A stretch of DNA of 64,000 nucleotides from an uncultured Anaerolineae bacterium. GTDB lineage: Bacteria > Chloroflexota > Anaerolineae > Promineifilales > Promineifilaceae. Below the pieces are notes generated by a model. The model was not told the DNA's origin. It saw only the letters and a program-made list of their open reading frames with translations, and searched no databases. The stretch's first letter is position 1. Each line of letters begins with the position of its first letter. This document shows, piece by piece, positions 8,569-19,300 of the stretch. Both the position numbers and the translations under genes were made by a program. The stretch spans positions 1-64,000 of the forward strand of contig CAJQMR010000022.1 in the NCBI GenBank assembly GCA_905479495.1, read 5' to 3'.

Positions 8569-9732
8569 TTAACGGCGCAGGAGCAGGGCAAAGAAGCCAA
8601 AACTAGCCAGCAGCAGCAGCAGCCAGATGCCGTTTTGGCTGAGGAAGGTGAGCCAGGCAGGCTGGGGAGCTTGCGCCGCCAGCCAATCGGCGTTCAGTTC
8701 AGCCAGGGACATATCCAACGTCTGGCTGAGGCCCGCTTCACAACCCACACCGGACAGGTAAACAGTCCCTAGCTGGCGCAGCGCCTGGTCGCCAAACTGG
8801 GCCTGAATAGTGCTCAGCAAAGAAACGCTTTGCGCCAGCGCCAATTCTGGCGCTTCTTCTGGAAAGTTGGTGCAAAGGGTGAGCAAGGTCAACGTGTTAT
8901 CTTCGGCAACGGCCGTTGCCACTATCTCTTCCAGGTCCGCCCTGTTTTCTTCAACAAAAAGGGCTAGGCCCTCTTCATACCAGGCAGGCAGCGGCACAGT
9001 TGGGGCCAGTTGATGCAGGCGCAAATGGGTAAGTTCATGGGGAATCGATTGACTTAAATCAGCTTCTGCGGTGAGCAGGTTAACGGCCGTTACCAGCAGC
9101 ACACCCAAATCCGGGTCCGTATGCTCGTTTTGCCAATCCCGGCCCGCCAGGCGCAGCCCAGCCCGCAAATCAGCTGTGGAAGGATAAACGTAAAGGTTGA
9201 GCGCGGGAACGGCCGTTGGTGGCAAGAGGCGGTCCAACATCTGGCGGCTGTTGGCGGCGATTTCCCAGGCCAGCTCACCCAGCGCATCATCATTGCCCGT
9301 CCAGTGGACTGTGATGTCCTCCTCCGCAAGCACACGCCAATCAAACCGGTCATCTTCGTAGATGAAGCGCGCCTCTGGCACGCGAAAGGTTTCGTCGGCG
9401 GTAGTCACTTCCCACCAATAGGTCACTTCAGCAAAAGGCGGCAGCTCGGCCAGCCCGGGGTCCAAATCGTACCCGGCCACAAGCTGCGAATCATCCTGGG
9501 TAAAGCGAATTGCCACAGAAAGCGGTGTCGCGGCGCGGGCCGTATTGATAAATAGCTCAATCCCTTCAATTTCTGCCTCAACCTGGCCAGTTAAGCGAAA
9601 CGTGACTTTTTGACCGTAGGCAACCTCAGCACTGCTGTCGAGGGGGGTCGTTTGGGCAACGGCCGTACGCCCCGTTCCCAAAATCAGAGCAGCCATTAAT
9701 AATCCAATCAAGCAACGAGCAAAGCGATTCAT
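8569..9732 (-). CDS. exported peptidase MA-family zinc metallohydrolase
   Basis: This 387-aa protein has an N-terminal signal peptide (residues 1-27, ending TAVAQ) and a C-terminal membrane anchor followed by arginines (residues about 365-387, GIWLLLLLASFGFFALLLRR). The middle holds a gluzincin-type motif, IPHELTHLRLH (zinc ligands HExxH), followed by WYEEGLALFVEE, as in the peptidase MA family. It is likely anchored outside the cytoplasm. The start at 9732 places the signal peptide correctly. Confidence 0.85.
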   Translation of the reverse strand: MNRFARCLIGLLMAALILGTGRTAVAQTTPLDSSAEVAYGQKVTFRLTGQVEAEIEGIELFINTARAATPLSVAIRFTQDDSQLVAGYDLDPGLAELPPFAEVTYWWEVTTADETFRVPEARFIYEDDRFDWRVLAEEDITVHWTGNDDALGELAWEIAANSRQMLDRLLPPTAVPALNLYVYPSTADLRAGLRLAGRDWQNEHTDPDLGVLLVTAVNLLTAEADLSQSIPHELTHLRLHQLAPTVPLPAWYEEGLALFVEENRADLEEIVATAVAEDNTLTLLTLCTNFPEEAPELALAQSVSLLSTIQAQFGDQALRQLGTVYLSGVGCEAGLSQTLDMSLAELNADWLAAQAPQPAWLTFLSQNGIWLLLLLASFGFFALLLRR

Positions 9733-9768
9733 GGCAAAATTGTACACGGGCAGCGTGGTTAAGCGAAA

Positions 9769-10680
9769 TTACAAGCCAAGCAGGGTAATTGTTGTGGCAA
9801 TGGTGAGCGGGCTAAGCAAAGTAGACACCATCACGATGCTGGTAACGGCCGTTGGTTCTAGCTCAAATTCCGTAGCCAAAATGATGGTAAACACGGCTGG
9901 CGGCATACTGGATTCAATAATAGAGGTAGATCGTCCCAAACCGGACAGGCCCAGCAGCGTGGCCACCAACAATCCAATTAGCGGTCCAATCACCAAACGC
10001 AGGCCAATGGCTGGCAGCGCCAACCGCAGCGAGCCAACCGTTTTTAGATCGGCCAGCTGCATGCCCAGCACCAGCAGCATCACCGGGATGGCTCCCGCGC
10101 CAGCCACCTCGATGCCGCGCAGCAGCGGTGCAGGCAGCGTAATGTTGAAGCTATACACCACGATGGCCAAAACGGCCGCATACACGGCTGGGAAACGCAG
10201 CAACCGCCGCAGCGCCTGCCGCCAAGGCATCTCCCCCATCGACGAAATGAAGATGCCAATGGTGTACAGCATGACGGTGCTAGTGGTGTAATACACCACC
10301 GCCCGGGCCAAACCGGGATCGCCATAGCGCAATTGGTTGAGCGTCAACCCATAATTACCGCCGTTGACAAACATCGTTACCACCATCAAGGCAATGGTCT
10401 GTGTGCGCCCCAGCCGCAGCACCCGCGCCGACAAATACGCCACAATGCTCATCAGCAAGACGGCCAACATGGCAAACAGGGCCAGGCTGACCAGCTCTTC
10501 CCCCGGCAGCCGTGAGCCAACCAGGGACGAGAACACCAGGGCAGGGCTTAGCACGTTTAGCACAATGGTGGATAACGGCCGTTTCTCCACCCCAATCCAG
10601 CGCTGCAAAGCAAACCCAAAAGAGGCGACAATGAAAATGGGTAAGATGTTCTGGGTTAAAACAAAAACAATGTCAGTCAA
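9769..10680 (-). CDS. AEC (auxin efflux carrier) family transporter
   Basis: The 303-aa membrane protein has about ten segments in two halves, with the AEC-type signatures NILPIFIVASFGFALQRW at the N-terminus and NGGNYGLTLNQLRYG near residue 110. AEC proteins are secondary carriers for organic acids or auxin-like compounds; the substrate is not predictable here. The HEAT-repeat gene lies directly upstream on the same strand, with its stop next to this start, so the two may be co-transcribed. Confidence 0.85.
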   Translation of the reverse strand: MTDIVFVLTQNILPIFIVASFGFALQRWIGVEKRPLSTIVLNVLSPALVFSSLVGSRLPGEELVSLALFAMLAVLLMSIVAYLSARVLRLGRTQTIALMVVTMFVNGGNYGLTLNQLRYGDPGLARAVVYYTTSTVMLYTIGIFISSMGEMPWRQALRRLLRFPAVYAAVLAIVVYSFNITLPAPLLRGIEVAGAGAIPVMLLVLGMQLADLKTVGSLRLALPAIGLRLVIGPLIGLLVATLLGLSGLGRSTSIIESSMPPAVFTIILATEFELEPTAVTSIVMVSTLLSPLTIATTITLLGL

Positions 10681-11661
10681 TTAATCATCTACTTCGTCAT
10701 CATCATTATCATCAAAAGAAAAATCAACAAAATCGAAATCCCCGGCCATCATGGCCGCTTCTTCCATGGCATCCTCAACCGCCTCAAACACCTCGTCAAC
10801 TTCCTCAACTTCAGGATCATCCATCATGTTGGCCAGGATGCGCTGCACTTCGTCTCCCCCAATCTGCCCCAAGGAGGTTATCGCCGCCACGCGAACGGCC
10901 AAATCTTCATCGTAGGCCAATTCAGCCAGCAGGGGCACAAAATCACTGTTGCCAATGCTGCCGGCAGCGCGAGCCGCTTCGGCGCGCATCTCTTCGTAAG
11001 GGCTTTCCATTTCCCCCAGCACCGTCACCGTCCAGCGCCGGTCAGCGGTGTTGCCCATTGCAAAAACGGCGCTCATCTGCATGGATTGGTCACTACTTTC
11101 GTACGCTTCCTCAATGAGCGTATTAACTCGGGGATGGTGCGACGCGCCGAGCCCTTCCAGCAAAACACGGCGGACGGAAACGGCCGTTTCGTCCTTATCA
11201 TATTCAGCCAGCAGCGTATCGATCAGGCCAGGCAAAATGCGTTCTGGCAATTGCCCCCACTCGGCCAGCAGCACGTAATGGCCCAGGGCACCGGCCGCAG
11301 CAGCCCGCACTTCCTCCGCCGGGTCTTCCTGCAACATCGTCATAATTTGGGGAATCAGCCGCAAATCTGTGGAATCCCACAAACCATCCAGGGCAGCGAC
11401 GCGCACTTGCGGCAGTGCATCCTGGAAATTGTGGGTAAACACCGGAGTAAAGTCCACGATAAAGTTGTCTTCAGCAATGTCAGCCAGGTGGCGCACAATG
11501 GCTCGCCGCCGTTCGTCAGAAACGGCCGTCCAGCCAGACACAAATGCCGCCCATTCTTCTGCCTGCAAATCAGACAAGCGATAAAGCTCCGCAATCGGCA
11601 ATGGCTCATCATTAAATATCTCTTGCAGCACAGTTAAAAACGCTTTTTCTTCTTCTTTCAT
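10681..11661 (-). CDS. HEAT-repeat protein
   Basis: This 326-aa protein is made of helical HEAT/PBS-lyase-like repeats from about residue 60 to 290 (for example VRVAALDGLWDS, VRAAAAGALGHYV, MRAEAARAAGSIG and VRVAAITSLGQIG). It ends in a very acidic tail (DDNDDDEVDD). HEAT scaffolds bind proteins, and no catalytic residue is seen. The ATG at 11661 is chosen because the longer frame starts inside the upstream gap. It ends where the AEC gene begins. Confidence 0.85.
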   Translation of the reverse strand: MKEEEKAFLTVLQEIFNDEPLPIAELYRLSDLQAEEWAAFVSGWTAVSDERRRAIVRHLADIAEDNFIVDFTPVFTHNFQDALPQVRVAALDGLWDSTDLRLIPQIMTMLQEDPAEEVRAAAAGALGHYVLLAEWGQLPERILPGLIDTLLAEYDKDETAVSVRRVLLEGLGASHHPRVNTLIEEAYESSDQSMQMSAVFAMGNTADRRWTVTVLGEMESPYEEMRAEAARAAGSIGNSDFVPLLAELAYDEDLAVRVAAITSLGQIGGDEVQRILANMMDDPEVEEVDEVFEAVEDAMEEAAMMAGDFDFVDFSFDDNDDDEVDD

Positions 11662-11793
11662 CTTTGTCACTCTTACTCTTTTAGCACAAACCAAATAAAC
11701 CAGCCCCACATGCAGCCGACACTGTTGTCCTGTGCCTCATGATTCTTTCTACTTTTAGCTTTTTGTCAACAATAATTAGGAGAATCTGCCAAT

Positions 11794-11836
11794 AAAAAAT
11801 CTGATGGAAACAATCGCACGATTGCCTCCATCAGAT
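11794..11836 (-). terminator. Rho-independent terminator after the M50 protease gene
   Basis: Read on the minus strand, a stem with arms ATCTGATGGA and TCCATCAGAT, plus inner CAATCG/CGATTG, is followed by TTTTTTATT. It closes the M50 protease gene (ends 11876) before the HEAT gene (starts 11661). Confidence 0.85.
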
Positions 11837-11875
11837 AGGGTATTCTCTAATAATCTTACGCGCTGCACCAGGCCG

Positions 11876-12943
11876 CTAAAAAATCGGATTCACAATGTCC
11901 TGGACAATCAGCAAAACCATCAAGCCCAGCAGCACCAGCATCCCCACAATGTGTACCATCCCTTCCCGCTCTGGCTCAATGCGACGACCGCGTACAGCTT
12001 CAATAAGCACAAACATGATGCGTCCGCCGTCTAGTGCAGGAATCGGCAGTAAATTGGTGAAACCCAGCGCGACGCTGATAAACCCCACCATATTCAAGAT
12101 AGGGAACAAATTGTTGTTGGTTACGGATACTTCAGCCGCCTGCCCCGCAATCTGGCTAATGCCGATAACGCTAACTGGACGGGCTTCGCTTGGTTCAATG
12201 TCGCCATTGATGAGCATAGCCGGGACGCGCACCGTCAGAGAAACAATCTCCCACATAGAAGCAGCGGAATCTACCAATGCTTCACCCGGCCCTCGCGTAA
12301 TGCGACGGCCGTCTGGCGCGGCCATCAGCCCCACGCCAATTGGTCCTTCCACGGCTGAATCATATTCGCCTGGCACACGGGGCACAACGGTCAGCTGCAC
12401 AGGCTCACCAGCACGCTCTACTAACACCGCCACCGGTTCACCCGCCATAGTACGCATGATGTCGGCAATGACCCCAGAGGATTCTGCCTTGATCCCTTCA
12501 ACCTCCAAAAATACATCGCCTGCTTCAAAACCGGCGGTCACAGCGGGAGAACCCGGCGCAACATCAGATACGGCCACAGCAGGCATACCAATCATGAAGG
12601 CGATCCAAAAGACTACCAGCGCCATGATGAAGTTGGCACCAGCCCCGGCAAACAAAACAAACAGGCGTGCCCGCTTAGACGCAGCCGCCAAACCGCCCTC
12701 CACCGTGGGATCATCCTCGCCAGCGGGACGAACAAAACCGCCCAACGGAATCCAGTTCAGTGAGTAAATCGTGCCATTGCGCTCGGTCAGCGTAAGCGCA
12801 CGTGGCGGAAAGCCAAGACCAAACTCATCAACCCGAATGTTGGAAAGTCGGGCCGCAAAGAAATGGCCCAACTCATGAACCAAAATGATAGGCGTGAGGA
12901 CAATAAAAAATCCGCCCAATGACCAGAGAAATGATGAAGACAT
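11876..12943 (-). CDS. M50 site-2 protease (RseP-type intramembrane metalloprotease)
   Basis: The 355-aa protein has the S2P layout: the first membrane helix carries HELGH (residues about 24-28). A PDZ domain lies around 125-200 (VAPGSPAVTAGFEAGDVFLEVEG). The last part carries LLPIPALDGGRIMFV, with the conserved LDG that completes the zinc site. Such enzymes cut membrane-bound anti-sigma factors or signal peptides after a first cleavage. No anti-sigma or sigma gene is adjacent, so the substrate is unknown. A Rho-independent terminator follows. Confidence 0.92.
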   Translation of the reverse strand: MSSSFLWSLGGFFIVLTPIILVHELGHFFAARLSNIRVDEFGLGFPPRALTLTERNGTIYSLNWIPLGGFVRPAGEDDPTVEGGLAAASKRARLFVLFAGAGANFIMALVVFWIAFMIGMPAVAVSDVAPGSPAVTAGFEAGDVFLEVEGIKAESSGVIADIMRTMAGEPVAVLVERAGEPVQLTVVPRVPGEYDSAVEGPIGVGLMAAPDGRRITRGPGEALVDSAASMWEIVSLTVRVPAMLINGDIEPSEARPVSVIGISQIAGQAAEVSVTNNNLFPILNMVGFISVALGFTNLLPIPALDGGRIMFVLIEAVRGRRIEPEREGMVHIVGMLVLLGLMVLLIVQDIVNPIF

Positions 12944-13084
12944 AGACTATTCTCAAACCTAAGCTGGCAGTCGAGGACTGGCAGTCCTAAGTAACAAATC
13001 CTTACAAAATTGTGGCCAGGACCAACAGTCCTGACCAAGCACGAGGTGCATTATACGACTGGATAATTGGGTCCGGCAACCAAT

Positions 13085-14185
13085 CTAACCACTCTCTAAC
13101 GGTACAATAGCCCCAGGATCGATGGTCAGTTGGATGGTTTGGCCCACTGGTGGCAGGGAGACGGCCGTTTCCAGTTCAAATTTTAAAGTTAGTGGTGGCT
13201 GGTGGCTGGTGGTTAGCGTGATGAGTTGGTACCGACCACGGAAGGAATGTTCGGCGAGACGGCCGTTTAGCACGTTCACTGCTTCAATTCCATCAGCCAA
13301 TAATTTGGCAGCTTCAGGGCGGATGAGGATAGGGAGAGAATGGTTAATGGTTAACGGTAAATGTGAAATGGTTAATGGATCAATCTCCACTCTCCAATCT
13401 CCAATCTCTAAAACAGGTGGGTTTTCGGCAACCAGTTGCGCATCAAAGATGTTTTCCATACCCAGAAAACGGGCCACAAAGGGGGTGGCTGGTCGGCGGT
13501 AGACGGTTTGGGGCGTATCAATTTGTTCGATACGGCCGTTGTTCAAAACGACCAACTTATCAGCAATAGCAAACGCTTCCGCCTGATCGTGCGTGACGTA
13601 AACGGCCGTCATCCCTTCAGGACGCCCCAGCACGTTACCAGCATCTTTCAAAATTTGGCGCAGCTCTAACATGAGCCGTTCGCGCAAGGCACGGTCTAAC
13701 GCCCCCAGCGGCTCATCCAGCAAAATGAGACGTGGCGCGGGAGCCAGGGAACGGGCCAGGGCCACACGCTGCTGCTCACCACCAGACAGCTCATGAATCA
13801 GTCGCGCACCAAAGCCTGCCAGACCTACCAATGCCAACACCTGCGTCACCCGGTTTTCCATGGCGCGCTTGTCCCAATCGAGCATACGCAAGCCAAAGCT
13901 GACGTTTTCCGCCACATTTTTGTGCGGAAACAAGGCATACTCCTGAAACACCATGCCCAATTCACGCTGGTGTACAGGTTGGTGGGTGATGTCTTGATCG
14001 CTCAGGGTGATACGGCCGTTGTCCGGCGTAGTTAATCCCGCAATGATACGCAGCAGGGTTGTTTTGCCACAGCCGCTTGGTCCCAGCAGCACCCCAATTT
14101 CCCCACTCTGCAAAGCCAGGTCAATGTGGTGCAGCACAGGTTTGTCGCCATACGATTTTTCGATATTGGTGCAGGTTAACAACAT
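13085..14185 (-). CDS. ABC transporter ATP-binding protein (Fe3+/polyamine/sulfate type)
   Basis: The 366-aa ATPase has Walker A GPSGCGKTT (about 35-43), signature LSGGEQQRVALARSLA, Walker B LILLDEPLGALD, and the H-loop VTHDQAEA. A C-terminal TOBE-like domain (about 240-366) marks the CUT1/FbpC/PotA group. No permease or binding protein is adjacent. Two low-complexity inserts are translated in the TOBE part: one encoding PLTISHLPLTINHS (DNA 13336-13413) and one encoding LTTSHQPPLTLK (about 13189-13217). They resemble the simple-sequence elements in hisH and hisF. Confidence 0.9.
   Translation of the reverse strand: MLLTCTNIEKSYGDKPVLHHIDLALQSGEIGVLLGPSGCGKTTLLRIIAGLTTPDNGRITLSDQDITHQPVHQRELGMVFQEYALFPHKNVAENVSFGLRMLDWDKRAMENRVTQVLALVGLAGFGARLIHELSGGEQQRVALARSLAPAPRLILLDEPLGALDRALRERLMLELRQILKDAGNVLGRPEGMTAVYVTHDQAEAFAIADKLVVLNNGRIEQIDTPQTVYRRPATPFVARFLGMENIFDAQLVAENPPVLEIGDWRVEIDPLTISHLPLTINHSLPILIRPEAAKLLADGIEAVNVLNGRLAEHSFRGRYQLITLTTSHQPPLTLKFELETAVSLPPVGQTIQLTIDPGAIVPLESG
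13336..13413. repeat. in-frame simple-sequence insert in the ABC ATPase gene
   Basis: On the plus strand this reads as ATGGTTAATGG words followed by CTCCAATCTCCAATCTC words. The same two words occur together in hisH at 52086-52156, and the second word occurs in hisF at 54356-54423. The reading frame is kept open. Confidence 0.75.
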
Positions 14186-14221
14186 ACGCCCAACTTTATC
14201 CTGTTTGATATTTGTGCCAAC

Positions 14222-14884
14222 TTATAACATACGAGATGTCCTCCAGCCCAAGGTAACATACCAGGTATGAATTTGGACAATCAACAGTCGCTGCGTCAAT
14301 CCAGCTATTCCCAGCCCCGCCCCAGACGCTTCTGGATTAAAGGTGGCAAAGAATAGAGCAGCCAGCACCAGCGTCAGCGGACCACCTAGCATTAGCCAGC
14401 GGCCCAATCGCTGCCAGTCCGGGATTTTGCGCAGCTGTAAACCAACTATCGGGAAACCCACAATGACAGACAGAACCAGCAGAAAGCCCAGATTATGAAG
14501 CATAAACGACTCTAAGTTGAACACACCGTCTATAATTGTGCCTAAGCCGGGTAGCGCCAAGAGCAATGTGTAACGCCAACTTTTAGCAATTTCAATCTCC
14601 GGAATGCTGCGGAAAATACCAATGGCTCCGGCAATCGTCAAAACGCCGGTGAGAATGAAGGCCACATTCATGAAGGGAGCTGTCACCCCCAAGCCCAAAC
14701 CACTTATCGGCTGGCTAACGGCAGAGTATGGGGCAATCCACATATCCCAAAGTTGGTAGCCAGGGCTGATAAAACCCAGGATCAACCAGGCCAATGTAAA
14801 CAAGATGGGGCCAACAACGGCACCCAATGCCAACCAACGGGTTGTTTTTGGGTTTGTGCGGGTAGAATAGTGTGTAGCGATCAT
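14222..14884 (-). CDS. DUF998 family membrane protein
   Basis: The 220-aa protein has six predicted membrane segments and the DUF998 pattern: GPILFTLAWLILGFISPGY, then SAVSQPISGLGLG (a conserved loop), and NLESFMLHNLGFLLV. The molecular role of the family is not established. It is divergent from a marR gene, with a palindrome in the shared 128-bp gap, so the MarR protein probably controls it. Confidence 0.8.
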   Translation of the reverse strand: MIATHYSTRTNPKTTRWLALGAVVGPILFTLAWLILGFISPGYQLWDMWIAPYSAVSQPISGLGLGVTAPFMNVAFILTGVLTIAGAIGIFRSIPEIEIAKSWRYTLLLALPGLGTIIDGVFNLESFMLHNLGFLLVLSVIVGFPIVGLQLRKIPDWQRLGRWLMLGGPLTLVLAALFFATFNPEASGAGLGIAGLTQRLLIVQIHTWYVTLGWRTSRML

Positions 14885-14972
14885 CAGAAAAACTCCTTTT
14901 TTTGCTGATTTAGATTCTGTCCAGTATTTTTGGAGAATCTAAGCGTTACGATAAAAAATAACTTCACAATCA

Positions 14973-14995
14973 AGTATCTCGATTATCAAGATACT
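14973..14995. promoter_or_regulatory. probable MarR operator
   Basis: A 23-bp interrupted palindrome, AGTATCT followed by a 9-base centre and AGATACT, lies between the divergent DUF998 and marR genes, 18 bases before the marR start. MarR dimers bind sites of this shape, so autoregulation and control of the DUF998 gene are inferred. Confidence 0.6.
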
Positions 14996-15012
14996 ATCTG
15001 AGGAGGTTCATC

Positions 15013-15510
15013 TTGTCAAGCAATTCCCAAAATGCACAAGGCCAAGAAAGCACACACCGCCAAACACTTATTGAACAGCTGCAATTTCTGGGAGAGGCAG
15101 CCAGCACAGAAACCGCCCTGTTTCAACAAGCCGCAGCAGCCCAATACGGACTCGGCGTTACCGATATGAAAACATTGAGCATCCTGATTCAAGAAGGCCC
15201 GATGACGGCTGGGGAAATTGGCAATCGCCTGGGCCTTACCAGTGGCTCAGTCACCACACTCATTGACCGGCTTGCGCAGCAAGAGCTTGTAATGCGGCAG
15301 CCACACGCTACGGATCGTCGTAAAGTGATCGTCATGGTGAATCAGGAAAGACTGGCGGCAGAGGACAATGTTTACCGCTCGATGGGGGAGGCGTTTGCTA
15401 AGCTGCTAGGAGCTTACACAACCGAACAACTTGAGTTCCTGGTGCAATTTTATCAGGCGTCTATTGAGGTAACGAAGCAAGAAATTGCGAAATTGGTCAG
15501 TTCTGGGTGA
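15013..15510 (+). CDS. MarR family transcriptional regulator
   Basis: This 165-aa protein has the MarR winged-helix core: MTAGEIGNRLGLTSGSVTTLIDRLAQQELV, followed by the wing VMRQPHATDRRKVIVMV. It starts at a TTG at 15013, six bases after a perfect AGGAGG. It likely binds the palindrome in front of it and controls the divergent DUF998 membrane gene. The ligand is unknown. Confidence 0.9.
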   Translation: MSSNSQNAQGQESTHRQTLIEQLQFLGEAASTETALFQQAAAAQYGLGVTDMKTLSILIQEGPMTAGEIGNRLGLTSGSVTTLIDRLAQQELVMRQPHATDRRKVIVMVNQERLAAEDNVYRSMGEAFAKLLGAYTTEQLEFLVQFYQASIEVTKQEIAKLVSSG

Positions 15511-15570
15511 TCGGCCACATTCAACTCTCCTTTACTTTATCTCAGTTCAAAAATTCACAAGAGGAAAAAG

Positions 15571-16185
15571 ATGATTTCAGCCAAAGAAGCCCTTGAACGG
15601 CTACAGGAAGGAAACAAGCGCTTTGTCCAGGGTGTTCCCAATGACCGCCTGCTCAACAGCCAAGAACGGCGCAGCGAACTGGTCAATCAGCAAAATCCGT
15701 TTGCCATTATTTTAGGTTGCTCTGATTCGCGGGTTCCCGCCGAAATTATTTTCAACCAGGGGCTGGGTGACCTGTTTGTGATTCGTGTGGCGGGCAATAT
15801 TGTGGCACCATCACACATTGGCAGCATTGAGTTTGCCGCCGAGAAGTTTGGCACGCGGCTGGTGGTTGTTTTGGGGCATTCAACCTGTGGGGCGGTGCTG
15901 GCTACGCTGGATGAACTGGAACGGCCGTCTGAACAACGATCCCCTAACCTGCGGGCCATTGTGGATTACATACGGCCGTCCATCGCCGAACTGCTAGAAA
16001 CCGACCTGCGCCACGACAAAACCGCCCTGGTGCACCACGCCGTTCGGGCCAACGTCCGCGCCTCGGTGAATCATCTGCGCCACGGCTCCCGCATCTTGGA
16101 AAATCTGATGCAAAATGATGGCCTGCTAGTAGTTGGCGCTGAATATTCGCTGGCAACGGGTAAAGTGGATTTTTTTGACGAGTGA
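15571..16185 (+). CDS. beta-class carbonic anhydrase
   Basis: The 204-aa enzyme carries the zinc ligands of beta carbonic anhydrases: GCSDSRVP (Cys and the Asp-Arg pair, about residue 50) and GHSTCGAV (His and Cys, about residue 108). VIRVAGNIV lies between them. It converts CO2 and water to bicarbonate in the cytoplasm. The start follows AAGAGGAAAAAG. It is a stand-alone gene after marR. Confidence 0.95.
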   Translation: MISAKEALERLQEGNKRFVQGVPNDRLLNSQERRSELVNQQNPFAIILGCSDSRVPAEIIFNQGLGDLFVIRVAGNIVAPSHIGSIEFAAEKFGTRLVVVLGHSTCGAVLATLDELERPSEQRSPNLRAIVDYIRPSIAELLETDLRHDKTALVHHAVRANVRASVNHLRHGSRILENLMQNDGLLVVGAEYSLATGKVDFFDE

Positions 16186-16335
16186 GAAACAATTACGGCC
16201 GTTCCTCACCCATCTGGTTTGCCTGCTTCGTCTTCTAAAAGCTTGAGAATCTATTCGATCTTGTTTATACTACAAAACTAATCTGCGTAATGCCAGATTT
16301 GTAAACTTTTCCCCATTTATCAAAAAAGCATAACC

Positions 16336-19300
16336 ATGACAGAATTCATCTCCCAACTTCAGCAAGCTTTTCAAACCGGAGAATTTCTTCTCACAGGCAA
16401 ACAATTACTATATTTATTTGCAGTTATCGGGCTTCTGCTTTATTTTACTCGCTGGATTTTCTGGACTGTTGTCAATGCATCCAACCGTTATATTATCTTG
16501 CCTATACGCAAGCGGCTCGAAAGATATGCCACCAATCAACAAGAAAAGGAACGGTTAGAGCGTCGCCGCCAATTTGCAGATTATATTGAAAGCGAGATAC
16601 GGCGTCTAAACAATCTAGAATCATGGAGCCATAATCGCTTTACTGAGCTAGAAGCTGAAGTAGAAGCCGAAGGAAACTACCGAATTCGCAATAGCTTGTT
16701 CCGTAAACGTAGTGGGTTGAGACGTGTAGATTCGCTAACAGAGGCGTTAGAAACCAGCGAAGAACGTTTAATCTTATTACAAGGCGAGCCAGGTTCAGGA
16801 AAAAGTGTTGCTTTGCGCCAGGTTGCATTGACTATGGCAAGAAAAGCCATGAGAGATCCTGGTAAAAATAGCAAAATTCCTCTTTACATTAACATGAAGC
16901 ATTTGGTCCGACATGGCACCATATCATCTTCAACCAATCAAGAGCTGCAAGCCAATGTCCACTTCGATCAATCCGGATTTCATCGCTTACTAAAAACTCA
17001 TTTTAATATTGACGAAATACAGGATATATGTTTTCAGCTTAATGTTAATATCGAAAACCTTCCTGGTAACACCTTAGCCCAAAAGACTCGAGAGCTAATC
17101 CTCCGCACAGAGCGACATGGTTTAACACCTGATCTGATAAAGATTGCTGCTTCCCTGCGGCCAAAGGTGCATGACTTTCAAAAACTTGCCGAAGAATTCT
17201 CGCAAGACCGTTTGGAAAACCCTTTCCCTTCTATTAATCAATATTTGATCAGAGACTTCATCTTAGACGCTCTAAATAGAGCAAACGACCGTGATATTGA
17301 AGCATTTCTTGAAAAAGAATTTGATCGTGGTCTCAGAGAAAGGACATGGGTCTTTTTTCTAGATTCGTTTGATGAAATTCCTGATGTGCTTAGTTCAACA
17401 GAGGCGGACCAAACAATTCAAGCTTATGGTGATGCAATCGCCGATTTTCTGGGTGGGCTAAATAAATGTCGAGGGATTGTTGCTTCACGATCATATCGTG
17501 GACCAACCCGCCTTGGCTGGCCACGCTTCCGAATTTTGCCACTCAAATCAGAGCGTCAACAGGAGTTGATCCGCAAGACCGGATTAAACAATGATCTGGC
17601 TGGACGTGTTATAGGTCATTTGGATACGGCGGAACACAGCATGAGAGCAATGGCCAGTAACCCACTATTTTTAGGGCTGATATGTGAGTTCATGCAGAAG
17701 CAATCGCAATTTCCGGCCAATACATATATTGTTTATGAAGGGTACATTCAAGAACGACTTACCCGAGACAGAGAGCGCCTATGGCGGCGCTTCCAGCTAA
17801 AACCAGAATCCATCCGCTATACTGCCGAACAAGTTGCCTTTAGCATGACGGCCGATGCAGGCTTGGGACTAAGCCCAACACGGGACGAGTTGATAAGTTC
17901 TTGTTTAAAATTAGAGTTAGACATTCCGGAAAACTTAGAGTCTTCATTAGATGCTTTGGAATTTCTAAAACTGGCTCGATCAGAGACAACCATTGTAGGT
18001 GAATCAAAACCGTTTACCTTTGCCCACCGCAGGTTTCAAGAATACTTTGCAACTTCAGTTGTTCTTCGTGAACCGACACGGGTTCAACCTAACGACTTGC
18101 TTACAGATGGCCGTTGGCGAGAAACTGCTGTCGTCTTGTGCCAAACACAGCCCAAAGAAAATTTACAACCAATTATTTCAGAAGCGGAAAATCTGATCAA
18201 TGAAATGGCTAAACAAACCTCGGCGCTTTTACCCGAAAACACACCCGTGCCAGACGAAAATACCATTGCCGGTTCTCAGATAGCGAAAATGCCATTTCCA
18301 TGGCAACAAGGTAGCTTGCACTTGTTATCAGTGCTTCAAGATGGGTTTAGCGGGCACTTACACGATTTACCAAATATATTACGTATGAATATTGGTCAAA
18401 TCCTTTGGTCAGCTACTCGGTTCGGTATGCACTATGACACAAAATGGGCTGTGGAAGTAGCCGGCACTTTACCCCAAGGCCTTCTTACTGAAATGCTTGA
18501 TTTAGGTTTTAATTCCACATTATTAATCCAAGACATCAGCTTTCGACAGGCCGTAAGATTAAATCGAATGACTGAGGATATCGCTGACGCTATTTACAAG
18601 AAATTAAGGAAGATGCTCTGGGATGGATCAATTATCCAAGAAAGATACTCAACCCAATCTCATCTAGCACGTCTTGATCAATCAGAAAATTTTCTGGCAA
18701 CTTATAAATTTTTAGCCGATATCCCTAATATAGCGTTGGCAATTCAATTATTATCACTCGTCACTTTAGCTAGCTTTATAATTCAAACAGCTAATTTCTA
18801 TATATCGTTACCAATTGTCGGGCTTTCTATATTGCTAATAATGACCTTCAGTTTAACTGGATGGGTCTTTTATCGATCCAGCAAAATAGGGTTTCGAAAA
18901 CTAATATCAACCCAGATAAACGTATTCTTTCTAACAGGTGCTATTCTATTTTCCTCACTCGCTGTTATATTTATACTCTTTGCTATTGCTACACCATCAA
19001 ACGAATCATTTCCCACACCAAACACATCAACTCAGACTATCGATGATGAATCATTTTCTAACCAAACGCTAGCACCTCCTATACCTAATAATTCAGAGCA
19101 AGGTAAAGAAGATTTGTCTTCAGACTTTTATAATTCAATCAGCATTATTATTTCTGCGTTTTGGTATAGCACTGTTATTTTTATCTCTTTTGGGTTTCTA
19201 ATATTTTTCGTAACTGAACCTATGATGATATATGCTCGAAATGGACTTTCATTTGAACGAGCTACTCGTGCTATCAGACAAAATCTAAAATCACAACTTT

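Noticed and set aside
11895-12767. A long plus-strand open frame opposite the M50 protease.
   Set aside because: Its Ser/Thr/Pro-rich translation is typical of the antisense of a membrane protein gene with high third-position GC; the protease is certain.
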